Below, in pieces: positions 6,830-15,277 of a stretch of 15,976 nt of DNA; position 1 is the stretch's first letter; each line of letters begins with the position of its first letter. The position numbers and the translations under genes were made by a program. Origin of the DNA: Planctomycetota bacterium (lineage in GTDB: Bacteria > Planctomycetota > Phycisphaerae > Sedimentisphaerales > Anaerobacaceae); NCBI GenBank assembly GCA_023139715.1, contig JAGLNB010000139.1, forward strand, positions 1 through 15,976. The letters run 5' to 3'. Under the pieces are notes generated by a model, which was given only the letters and a program-made list of their open reading frames with translations, was not told where the DNA came from and made no database searches.

Positions 6830-8032
6830 TTAAACTTTTGGCCGGTTCTGCAGGAAGGCGATGTTCGGCAGCCCACCAGTCAGCGGCAATGCGTATTTGA
6901 CGAAAGCATCTGTTATTCCGTTGCCATCTTCATTGATAAATTCATCGGGGAAAGATTTTGTCAATTCCGCCACATTGCAAAGCTCGGTTTTAAAAAGTTT
7001 TGTAGCATAATTTTCGCCATCGCCTGTCCGCTCGAGCGCTACAGAACCGCTTGTTTCTTCCATTGCAAATTTTACTGCCTGTATTCCGCAAGCCCTTGCT
7101 TCTTTTGCATCAACATCCGATTGCAGGCCGGCAAAACTTCTCTGAAGGTAGCCGAATGTATCTGCTCGAACTCGCTGCACGCCGAGTTTGCCTCTGACCT
7201 GTTCGGCGAGGAAATCAGCCAAAGCTCCGCTTCCTGAAAGTTGTATATTTCCATGTGCATCCGTTTCGCTATTTTGAGCAATTTTTTTTGCCAGCGGAAC
7301 GCCATCAACATCGCAAATTCCTTCGCTGACCGCAATGACGCATCTGCCGAGCTTTTTGTAAACGCCGTCAACATCGCTTAGGAATTTATCAATCTCAACC
7401 GGCCTTTCCGGCACATAAACAAGATGCGGCCCGTCGTCTTTGTTTTGTTTGCCAAGAGCCGCAGCTGCCGTCAAAAATCCGGCGTGCCTTCCCATAATCA
7501 CGTCTATTTTTATACCCGGCAAAGCTCGGTTATCGAGGTCATCGCCCATCACCGCACAAGCCACGAATTTTGCCGCCGTTCCAAATCCCGGACAGTGGTC
7601 GGTAACCAGCAAATCGTTATCCACCGTTTTTGGAATGTGAAAGGCCTTCATTTCATAGCCGCTGTCAGCAGCCATATTGTTAATAATATGAGCTGTGTTT
7701 GCCGAGTCGTTTCCGCCAATGTAGAAAAAATATCTGATGTCTCGTTTTTTGAAAACCTCCATAATTTTTTCGCAATACGCCTCGTCCGGCTTATCTCTGC
7801 TCGAGCCGAGCGCCGATGACGGCGAAGCGGCCACTATATCCAGGTCGTCTGCTGATATTTCTTTAAGGTCGATGAATTCATTTTTGACCATTCCAGCTAC
7901 TGCGTGCACAGCACCGTATAATTTTTCAATTTCCGGATGTTTTTTTGCTTCTTCGATAACGCCCACGAGAGATGCGTTTATAACGCCCGTTGGCCCGCCG
8001 GATTGTCCTACTACTGCATTTGCTTTTGCCAT
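6830..8032 (-). CDS. pfp: Pyrophosphate-type phosphofructokinase (PPi:fructose 6-phosphate phosphotransferase)
   Basis: A 400-residue member of the PFK superfamily that probably interconverts fructose 6-phosphate and fructose 1,6-bisphosphate using pyrophosphate, reversibly, in glycolysis and gluconeogenesis. Motifs: GQSGGPTGVINAS (9-21), GGNDS (106-110), PKTVDND (134-140), MGRHAGF (180-186), SEG (236-238) and RADTFGYLQRS (289-299). The Asp in GGNDS occupies the position that is Gly in ATP enzymes, and the Lys in PKTVDND is the second hallmark of PPi use. Asn replaces the first Asp of the usual GGDD; I recall this variant from other bacterial PPi enzymes. The ATG at 8032 follows GGAG by 11 nt. 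First gene of a two-gene unit with the ATP-type enzyme and served by the promoter at 8086-8113. Donor specificity is inferred from motifs only. Confidence 0.88.
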   Translation of the reverse strand: MAKANAVVGQSGGPTGVINASLVGVIEEAKKHPEIEKLYGAVHAVAGMVKNEFIDLKEISADDLDIVAASPSSALGSSRDKPDEAYCEKIMEVFKKRDIRYFFYIGGNDSANTAHIINNMAADSGYEMKAFHIPKTVDNDLLVTDHCPGFGTAAKFVACAVMGDDLDNRALPGIKIDVIMGRHAGFLTAAAALGKQNKDDGPHLVYVPERPVEIDKFLSDVDGVYKKLGRCVIAVSEGICDVDGVPLAKKIAQNSETDAHGNIQLSGSGALADFLAEQVRGKLGVQRVRADTFGYLQRSFAGLQSDVDAKEARACGIQAVKFAMEETSGSVALERTGDGENYATKLFKTELCNVAELTKSFPDEFINEDGNGITDAFVKYALPLTGGLPNIAFLQNRPKV

Positions 8033-8085
8033 TTTTACTGCTTCTCCATAAAAAGTTGAGTTGCTATTTCATCTACGAACAGGCC

Positions 8086-8113
8086 ATTATACTGATGGAA
8101 TTTTAACAGACAA
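8086..8113 (-). promoter_or_regulatory. Promoter of the phosphofructokinase operon
   Basis: On the minus strand a perfect TATAAT (8091-8086) lies 16 bp downstream of TTGTCT (8113-8108). The predicted start is near 8079, giving a leader of about 47 nt. The promoter falls in the 89-bp gap after addA, so the two genes can be transcribed independently of addAB. I see no terminator for addA in this gap. Confidence 0.55.
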
Positions 8114-8121
8114 GAATAAAG

Positions 8122-11100
8122 TTATTCTACTTCAATTGAATCGGCTGGAGTGAGGAAATACAGCCATTTGGTGATTTTGTCGGATTTTAGAATTGCAGAG
8201 GCTGCCTTTGCATAAAGCTCTAATTGTTTGCGGTAATTTTCAGCTCGCTCGGACATTTGCTTAGCTTTTATATTGTCAGTTTTGAAATCGACAATAAGCA
8301 GGCCATCCGGCGTTTGAATCAGCATATCGATTATTCCCTGCACAATAATTTCGTCATTTGAATCTTTCGATTCTTCAGCTTCAATGGTAAAGGTAAATGG
8401 CCACTCCCGCCAAAGCTGATTTTTGCTGTCAAGAGCTGCTCTACCAAGTTCGCTTTTGAAAAATTTTATTATGGAATCAACGTTAATTTGTTTGGCAACA
8501 TCTTTTGCTATTGCGCCATTGGCCAAAAGTTTTTCTTTTGTTTTTTGGATTGTTTTTTCGTTTACTGCGCCGGCCAAATCAAGGCTTGCAATTAAAAGAT
8601 GCGTAGCCGAACCAATGCAGCTGGCCTGAGGCCGTCTTTCTTCGGCCAACTCAAACAGCTGCTGGCCATATTGTTCAAGCTGATGCGTTAATTGCGTTAC
8701 TGTCAGCTTGGCCGGTTTTGACGAAATATCATCAAATTCATATCGCCAGTTCAGTGCCTTTTTGAGCTTGCCGAAAATTTCAGTTCGAGTTTGTTTTTGC
8801 TGCGATTTATTTTGGCCGCTCTTTGGCAAAGCAGATTCATTACTTTTCAATTTGGAAATACAATCATTAATTTTTTCCAATTCCTGCTGAGCATAAATTT
8901 TTATACTACACAATTTTTCGTCTGCCGATTTTTCTGCTGGCGGAATTTCAAATGCTTTTTGGATATTAGCTTTTTTTGAAAGCCCATATAAAATCCATTC
9001 CAAATGATTTTTGGAATTTTCGAGCTGCCAGTCTGGCAGATTTTTGCCGTTAAAATAAAAACCGCTGCGAATAATATTTCGGCTTTTTTTCCTGCTCTGC
9101 GAAGCGGTCAAAATCAGCCGCTCTCTCGCTCGGGTCATTGCCACATAAAGAATCCGCATTTCTTCGGCGAGAGTAACCGCCTTTTTCTGCTCTGCTATAA
9201 CCTGATGGGCAAGCGAATTCAGTTTACTATTGGATTTCCTGTCAACAATCTGCAAACCCAAAGTATCATCGAAATCAGCGAGACAATCGCCGTCAACATC
9301 TTTCGTATTAAAATCGGTTTGAAGCTCCGCAAGGAAAACGACAGGAAATTCAAGCCCTTTACTTTTATGAACGCTGATAATCCGCACAGCATTTTCCGCT
9401 GCACTGTCGGATTGAGCCGGAGTCCAGTCCTGCTTGGTTTCCTGCAATTTTTCAATAAACTCAACAAACCTGGCCAGCGAAGCTGCTGCGAAAATTGTAG
9501 CGAAACTTTCAAACTGAATCGCCCTTTCGTGCAGTTTTAAGAGATTGCCTTTTCGCACCCGGCCATTCGGCATTGCGAGAACAAAAGCCATAAAATCGGT
9601 TTCTCTGTAAATTCGCCAGAGTAAATCTGCCAAGCTCGCTCGCCTCGCAAGCGTTCGCCAATTTTCGATTTGAGAAAGTATCGCTTCGATTTTTTCAGTT
9701 AGTTTTTTATCTGCCCCTGATTGCAAAAATTCCAAAAGGCAGTCGTAAAAACTTTTTGCAGCACATTTCGCTCGTTTTTTATCGTTCATTTTTATTTTTG
9801 CCAACTCGCTGTCGCTTATTTCAAAAAGCGGACTTCGCAAAACAGCTGCAAGTTCTATATCTCTTTGCGGATTATCGATTACCTTGAGAAGGCACAATAT
9901 ATCGCTGATTTCTGTGGCCTCAAAATAGCCTCCGGCCGCCTGGCAGCTAACCGGAATCGATGCCAACCGCAGCATCTGAACATAATCATCAGCTTTGCTT
10001 CTCGGCGAGCGCATCAAAATCACAATATCTCTGTATTGCACATCTCTTATTTTGTCCTGCTGCTTATCATAAATCTGGAATTGCGATTTTTCATTTTCGC
10101 CCGGAACCATTTCACCAATCCGCTGTGCGAGCATCATCGCCTGCCGCTGGCGAGAATTGAATTGGGTTTTTATTTGCGTTTTCGATTGCGATTTTTCCTC
10201 ATCAAGAATATGCAGCTCAACAACGGGCTGGCCATTTTTAGTCTCACTCTGAACCGCCGGCTGAAGTTGAGCGGTTTTGGCGTAATCGATTCCAGTAAAG
10301 GAAGCAGTCATTACCCGACTGAAAATTTCATTAACGAAATCTATGATTTCTTTTTCACAGCGCCAGTTCGCATTTAAGTCAACTCTTAGAGCAGTCAATT
10401 CACCGGCCGGCTGAGAATTTGCGGATTTCAAATCTTTAATAAAAATTTTCGGCTCCGCCCCACGAAACGCATAAATGCTCTGCTTAACATCGCCAACGAC
10501 AAACAGATTATCACCGCTGCCAAGTAATTCCAGAATTGCCCTTTGAACCACATTAATATCCTGATACTCATCGACAAATATATGTTTGTACCTTGTTCGC
10601 AGTTGCAAAGCGAGCTGCGACGGCTGCGGATTTTCGTTTGAATCGTTTTTGTCGGTTAAAAGTTTTAATGCGTAATGCTCAAGGTCGGCAAAATCAAGGC
10701 GGTTAATAGCCCGCTTTGCCTGCTTATAAAATTGGTCGAATTTTTTGACAAGCTCAACCAATATCTTTGTCTGCATTTTTGCCGAGCCGCTAATCTGGTC
10801 GAGGTAGTCAGGATTTATCACGGCTAATTTCGAGAGCGATTTAAAATCATCGATTGCTTCCTTTGCCATTGCTTTAATAAACGCAGCTGTATCTTCATCG
10901 ATATTTTTTGGCGTTCTCGTTGTTGGCTTATCGAAATTTCTGAGCATTTCAGCCAGCTTGTTCCAATCGCCCGATTTTGAAAATTCGATACATTCTTCAA
11001 CAGGCACAATATGGCTTTTCTGCAATTTTTGCGGCCAATCGTTATTTTCATCTTCGCTGCAGTCGCTGCAGATTTCTTGAGCGTGTTCTAATTTACTCAA

Positions 11101-11781
11101 AATATGCTGCAGTTTTTCATCCACAATTTTTCTTTGTTTTTGTCCCAAATCACCACTGAACGGGTCGATAGAATCGGCTAGCATAATGGCTCGCTGATAC
11201 CAGTTTTCCCGTGAAAGAGCACCATCGAGAAAATCGCTAAGCGATATTATTTTTGTAATAAAGCCATCGTTTATTCTCAAATCCCGGCCATCAAAAAGCT
11301 GTTCCAAGACGCTTCGCAAATTATTCTGCTGCCAGGCCCATTCAATAGTTTTTTCAAGTGCATCGGCCTTTATTAATTTCTGCTCGTCGGAATCGATTAT
11401 TCCAAAGGTTGGGTCGAGGTCAAGCTGGTAAAAATATTCCGTAATCAGCCGCTTGCAAAAAGAGTGAATAGTTCCGATTTGCGCTGCATCGAGCAGCATA
11501 AGCTGGTAGCGAATGTGCCTGTCGCCGGTTTTAGCAAATTCAGCTCTTAATCGCTCGGCGATTTTTGCTCGCATTTGTTCAGCTGCCATATCGGTAAAGG
11601 TCAACACAAGCATATCCGATAAATTCACGCCTGTCGATTTATCCGAAACTATATCAACGCATCTGCCGCTTAGTACAGCTGTTTTACCCGTGCCGGCCGA
11701 AGCGGTTACCATAATATCGCTATTGCGATGGCTGACCGCGAGTAACTGCTGCCTGGTCCAGTTTATTTTTTTCTCATTCAT
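8122..11781 (-). CDS. addA: AddA: helicase-nuclease subunit of the AddAB double-strand break repair complex
   Basis: The 1219-residue product is a RecB-like subunit that unwinds and degrades DNA from double-strand ends to prepare them for RecA. SF1A helicase motifs are in order: Walker A TASAGTGKTA (26-35), TFTDMAAEQM (61-70), Walker B FVDEYQD (402-408), VGDVKQSIYAFRGA (429-442), NANWRC (470-475), VHKSKGLEFPVVF (804-816) and LYVAMTRARERL (878-889). The C-terminal RecB-family nuclease domain has H1061, GIIDMLI with D1152, IVDFKTD with D1165 and K1167, and the QLELYA motif (1186-1191). A polar Ser/Lys/Gln-rich linker (about 965-1005) joins helicase and nuclease. Length is normal for AddA. Its ATG overlaps the end of addB by 8 nt (ATGAATGA) with no strong Shine-Dalgarno sequence, implying translational coupling. 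Confidence 0.96.
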   Translation of the reverse strand: MNEKKINWTRQQLLAVSHRNSDIMVTASAGTGKTAVLSGRCVDIVSDKSTGVNLSDMLVLTFTDMAAEQMRAKIAERLRAEFAKTGDRHIRYQLMLLDAAQIGTIHSFCKRLITEYFYQLDLDPTFGIIDSDEQKLIKADALEKTIEWAWQQNNLRSVLEQLFDGRDLRINDGFITKIISLSDFLDGALSRENWYQRAIMLADSIDPFSGDLGQKQRKIVDEKLQHILSKLEHAQEICSDCSEDENNDWPQKLQKSHIVPVEECIEFSKSGDWNKLAEMLRNFDKPTTRTPKNIDEDTAAFIKAMAKEAIDDFKSLSKLAVINPDYLDQISGSAKMQTKILVELVKKFDQFYKQAKRAINRLDFADLEHYALKLLTDKNDSNENPQPSQLALQLRTRYKHIFVDEYQDINVVQRAILELLGSGDNLFVVGDVKQSIYAFRGAEPKIFIKDLKSANSQPAGELTALRVDLNANWRCEKEIIDFVNEIFSRVMTASFTGIDYAKTAQLQPAVQSETKNGQPVVELHILDEEKSQSKTQIKTQFNSRQRQAMMLAQRIGEMVPGENEKSQFQIYDKQQDKIRDVQYRDIVILMRSPRSKADDYVQMLRLASIPVSCQAAGGYFEATEISDILCLLKVIDNPQRDIELAAVLRSPLFEISDSELAKIKMNDKKRAKCAAKSFYDCLLEFLQSGADKKLTEKIEAILSQIENWRTLARRASLADLLWRIYRETDFMAFVLAMPNGRVRKGNLLKLHERAIQFESFATIFAAASLARFVEFIEKLQETKQDWTPAQSDSAAENAVRIISVHKSKGLEFPVVFLAELQTDFNTKDVDGDCLADFDDTLGLQIVDRKSNSKLNSLAHQVIAEQKKAVTLAEEMRILYVAMTRARERLILTASQSRKKSRNIIRSGFYFNGKNLPDWQLENSKNHLEWILYGLSKKANIQKAFEIPPAEKSADEKLCSIKIYAQQELEKINDCISKLKSNESALPKSGQNKSQQKQTRTEIFGKLKKALNWRYEFDDISSKPAKLTVTQLTHQLEQYGQQLFELAEERRPQASCIGSATHLLIASLDLAGAVNEKTIQKTKEKLLANGAIAKDVAKQINVDSIIKFFKSELGRAALDSKNQLWREWPFTFTIEAEESKDSNDEIIVQGIIDMLIQTPDGLLIVDFKTDNIKAKQMSERAENYRKQLELYAKAASAILKSDKITKWLYFLTPADSIEVE

Positions 11782-14700
11782 TTGCTTTTTCTACAACTTC
11801 GTTTTTGCCATTTACAGCTGGCAAATAATTGTAATCGTTAATTTGCCAATCGAATCTGCACAGCGATTTATATTCGCAATAACTGCATGGCGATTGTCCG
11901 CTCAGGCGATACGGCTTAATATCGATTTTCCCTTTTAACATTTGCTGCGTTAGTTCGACGATTTTCTTTTCAGTAAATTTCAAAACATTTTCAAAGTCAT
12001 CCGATTTTAGTGCGCCGCTTCTGGCGTAATTACTGTATTGATCGCCTTTGCTGCTGATTTGGAAATTATAAAATTTATTCCAGCCGGCTTTTTCGCTGTT
12101 GTCGAGTTGGCTGAAAAATTCGCCATTAAATATACCTTTCGCCTTGTAATTAAATTTCTGCATTTTTTCATCCAGCTCATCCGGCGAAGCTTTTTCGCAG
12201 CTGATTTCAATTGGCAGATAGAAAGCTCCTATGGCATTTTTCAGTTCCGCATTAGCGGCACTGCGAACAGCTAATATGTAAATAGCAAGCTGCATATCCA
12301 GGCCGTAATAAAGCTGCGGCCAGCTAAATGATTTATCTTTGCGTTTGTAATCGAAAATTATTACAGCTTTTTTGCCATCTATCTCAGCAACGTCGAGCCG
12401 GTCGATTTTACCGCTCAGGGAAATTTTCCTGCCTTTTGAAATGGGAATTTCATATTCACCAAACGGCTTGGCTTTTTCGCCAAACGAAACTTCTGAAAAA
12501 AGCGGCCTGAAATCGCCAGCTCGAATCATTTCCGCCATAGCCAAAGTACAATCTTCGAGAATTCTGCCAGCCGAATTTATAATAAAATTATTATGGCTGC
12601 TGCGGCGAACAAAATTTGAAATAAATGAATCGCTCTGAATAATTTTTGATATTTGCTCGTTCAAAATTTTCAGCAACTGTTCATTATCAATTTTGGCAAA
12701 ATCTTTTCTCTCAGCATTCAATCGTTTCAGAAGCGAATCAAGAACTGTATGCTCAAACTTGCCAATATCGAGCGGTTCAAGTTTTGCCTGTTTTCGTTTG
12801 CTGATTTTCAAAATATATCTTGCGAAATATTTGTATGGACAAGCTGCAAAAGTACTCAATTTTGTAGCTGAAGTTTTTATTTGCGCTGCAAAAAACTCGT
12901 CTGCCATTTCCTGGCTTAGTTTTGCAGAATTATCATAATTTACTGCCGATTTAACCGTTTCGCCAATTTCGGAAAACTTCTCATCGATGCAAATGCCGTT
13001 TAATAGTTCGTTTAATTTTTCGCTGTCATCATTTTCCAAGCCGGAAACATCTTTGCCCAGCCGACTGCATAGCAATTCGGCCAATTCGCTGCGATTGTTA
13101 ATTTCTTCTATTTCTCTTTGCCGGCCACTAATGGATTTTTCTTTCAGATTTTCAAAAAGTGATTCGAGATTATTTATGAATCCGGAGCGAACCTGCGATG
13201 AGCCCTTTTCATCTGTTGCCGGATACGTAACATAAAGCATCTCCGACGGGCGGGTAAAGGCAATATAAGCCAGGTATTGTCGCAAAGTGATTTGTCTAAT
13301 CGCAGTTTCCGCCAGCGAAAAATCCATTTCATCGGCAGCAGCTCTATCATAATCGGTCAATATACTGTCAGCCGCCAAGGCAATCGGAAATTGTTTTTGC
13401 GTAGCTCCAATTAAAAAAACGGCTTTCAAATCAGGATGCCTGCTTCGCTCGATTGAGCCGATTAGAACCTCATCCAACGCCTGCGGAATAAATCCGAGTG
13501 TCAATTGCGAAAAAGCAGAATTTATAATTGCAAAATAGTTTTCACAGCTATCTTTGCTGCCGCTAAAAATTTCAGCAAACTCATCAAATACGCCAAGCAG
13601 CTTTTCGTAAAATTGACGATGCTCATCAGCTGTCGATTTATCTGCCATTTTTTCGGCCTGCTCAATCCAATCGCTGATTTTTTCCGAAACGCCAAATTCG
13701 GCGAGAAAATCCAAAATAATCCGCACAAATTCTTCAGCGGCTATTTCTTTTTGCGGTTCTTCTCTCGGACAAAGTTTTCCCTTCAATTCCAGCAGCGGCC
13801 GGCTGACCTTAAAACGAATCTCGTTAATTTTATGCTGAGCAAATTCTCCGTCCTGCTTTTCGGCAAACAGCCATTTTTTTTCGCTCGACCAATCAGCAGA
13901 ACTTGTGCCAAAAGCAATGCAATAATTTTCCAGCAAATCCACATCGCTTCGCTCAACCGAAACAATATCCGTTTTCAAATAAGAAAATATATCGCTGTGC
14001 GAAAAGCCGCCAGTAATTATCTGCAAAGCTGAGCATATAAACTGGATAACCGGATGGTGATTCAGAGGTTTTCGCTGGTCAATAAAAAACGGCAGCTCGT
14101 AATCGTCAAAATACGCCTTTATGTAATGCTGATAATTGTCAATGTCAGCAGCTATAACCGCAATATCACGATAGCGATATTTTTTTTCCTTAACAAGTTT
14201 CAAAATTTCGCAGGCGACAAATTCAACTTCCGAGCGTTCATTCGGTGCGGAAATAATTTGTACATTTTCCGACGCAGCCATTTTTGCAGCTTTAGCTGTA
14301 AATATATTTCGCTCAATATGTGCCAGCTGCGGATTGCCGGAAAACCGGACTGCTTTTTTCAAAACTTGCGGCTCGGCCAATTGAAGTTGGCAGCTCTTTA
14401 CCATTTCAAAAAGTTCGACATAAGTTCGCTGCGTTGAGCCAAACAAATCAGCCGGGTCAATTTTTCCAGCGTCTGGTTTTTTCAAATCGAAATCAGCTGC
14501 ATCAAGGCAAAGTGCAATTTTCGTCTCCGCAGCTGACTTCATCATTTCAGCCAAAACGGCAAATTCAACCCCTGTAAAGCCGGCAAAACCGTCAACCCAC
14601 AACTTAGCTCCTTTTATAAAATCAGCTTCGCCAATCGCCGAGCGAACATTATTCAATTCGGCCTGCGGCTCAATGAATTTACCTTCAATAAAATTCAAAT

Positions 14701-15199
14701 ATTCCCTGAAAATCAAACCAATATCTTCAAACTTCAAAGCAGTTATGCTATTTTGATTTTTCTTTTTAAGCTCGCCGAGCAGTGCATCAATATCATCTGT
14801 TGTTTTTGAATACTGATAAAGTTCGGTTATGATTTCGGCTATTTTTTTTGCAAGGCCGCCCTGGCGAGCCGCCGAAGTAAAAATTTTCAATTCATTTTTA
14901 TGCTCGGAGCAAATCCGTCCAATTATCATTTGCCTCGCAGTGGTTGAAAGAGCAGCTCCGCTTGCGTATCTGCCGGAAAGTAAAAATCCCAGACGTTCAA
15001 ACGATAAAACCCTTAATCTATTATAGCCAGCTATTTTTTTATCGTTTAGAATTGCACGTTCAGCTTGATAGGTGGCTTGTTCGGGAACCAGTAGGAGCAG
15101 CGGCTGGGGCGATTGCTGCAGAAGGCAATCGACTATTTGGCTTACGCAAAAGCTTGTTTTGCCCGCTGCGCTTCTGCCGAGAATAAATTGAACCGCCAT
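11774..15199 (-). CDS. addB: AddB: Fe-S nuclease and Chi-scanning subunit of AddAB
   Basis: The 1141-residue partner of AddA. The N terminus has a Walker A motif GRSAAGKTS (8-16), then LLLLVPEQATYQ (34-45). The helicase-like fold is degenerate but keeps VFLIGATQKQFP (594-605) and AYIAFTRPSEMLYVTYP (644-660). The C-terminal nuclease has H817, GKIDRLD with D933, IIFDYKRKD with D950 and K952, and MQLAIYIL (969-976). Four cysteines match the AddB iron-sulfur cluster: C787 (AACPYKYF) and C1105-x2-C1108-x5-C1114. In Bacillus subtilis the AddB helicase-like domain recognises Chi; the local Chi sequence cannot be read from here. The ATG at 15199 has only a modest AGGGA upstream. The product matches the family in length and appears intact. 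Confidence 0.96.
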   Translation of the reverse strand: MAVQFILGRSAAGKTSFCVSQIVDCLLQQSPQPLLLLVPEQATYQAERAILNDKKIAGYNRLRVLSFERLGFLLSGRYASGAALSTTARQMIIGRICSEHKNELKIFTSAARQGGLAKKIAEIITELYQYSKTTDDIDALLGELKKKNQNSITALKFEDIGLIFREYLNFIEGKFIEPQAELNNVRSAIGEADFIKGAKLWVDGFAGFTGVEFAVLAEMMKSAAETKIALCLDAADFDLKKPDAGKIDPADLFGSTQRTYVELFEMVKSCQLQLAEPQVLKKAVRFSGNPQLAHIERNIFTAKAAKMAASENVQIISAPNERSEVEFVACEILKLVKEKKYRYRDIAVIAADIDNYQHYIKAYFDDYELPFFIDQRKPLNHHPVIQFICSALQIITGGFSHSDIFSYLKTDIVSVERSDVDLLENYCIAFGTSSADWSSEKKWLFAEKQDGEFAQHKINEIRFKVSRPLLELKGKLCPREEPQKEIAAEEFVRIILDFLAEFGVSEKISDWIEQAEKMADKSTADEHRQFYEKLLGVFDEFAEIFSGSKDSCENYFAIINSAFSQLTLGFIPQALDEVLIGSIERSRHPDLKAVFLIGATQKQFPIALAADSILTDYDRAAADEMDFSLAETAIRQITLRQYLAYIAFTRPSEMLYVTYPATDEKGSSQVRSGFINNLESLFENLKEKSISGRQREIEEINNRSELAELLCSRLGKDVSGLENDDSEKLNELLNGICIDEKFSEIGETVKSAVNYDNSAKLSQEMADEFFAAQIKTSATKLSTFAACPYKYFARYILKISKRKQAKLEPLDIGKFEHTVLDSLLKRLNAERKDFAKIDNEQLLKILNEQISKIIQSDSFISNFVRRSSHNNFIINSAGRILEDCTLAMAEMIRAGDFRPLFSEVSFGEKAKPFGEYEIPISKGRKISLSGKIDRLDVAEIDGKKAVIIFDYKRKDKSFSWPQLYYGLDMQLAIYILAVRSAANAELKNAIGAFYLPIEISCEKASPDELDEKMQKFNYKAKGIFNGEFFSQLDNSEKAGWNKFYNFQISSKGDQYSNYARSGALKSDDFENVLKFTEKKIVELTQQMLKGKIDIKPYRLSGQSPCSYCEYKSLCRFDWQINDYNYLPAVNGKNEVVEKANE

Positions 15200-15235
15200 A
15201 GAAATCGTCCCTGAATTGAGATTGTCATCTACTAA

Positions 15236-15264
15236 TTTTTACCACATTTGGCGGGTTTTTTCAA
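15236..15264 (-). promoter_or_regulatory. addB: Weak promoter candidate upstream of addB
   Basis: On the minus strand TTGAAA (15264-15259) is followed after 17 bp by TAAAAA (15241-15236). The match is modest and the region is A+T-rich, so addB may instead be read from a promoter upstream of the TPR gene. No terminator-like hairpin is visible in the 78-bp gap. Confidence 0.25.
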
Positions 15265-15277
15265 TCTGCTTATTTTG

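Noticed and set aside
9721..10377. 218-residue open frame on the + strand inside addA, and similar long frames at 9004-9540 and 13505-14032
   Set aside because: They are antisense to strongly conserved AddA and AddB motifs. They have no recognisable domains, and their composition follows from the A+T-rich gene on the other strand.
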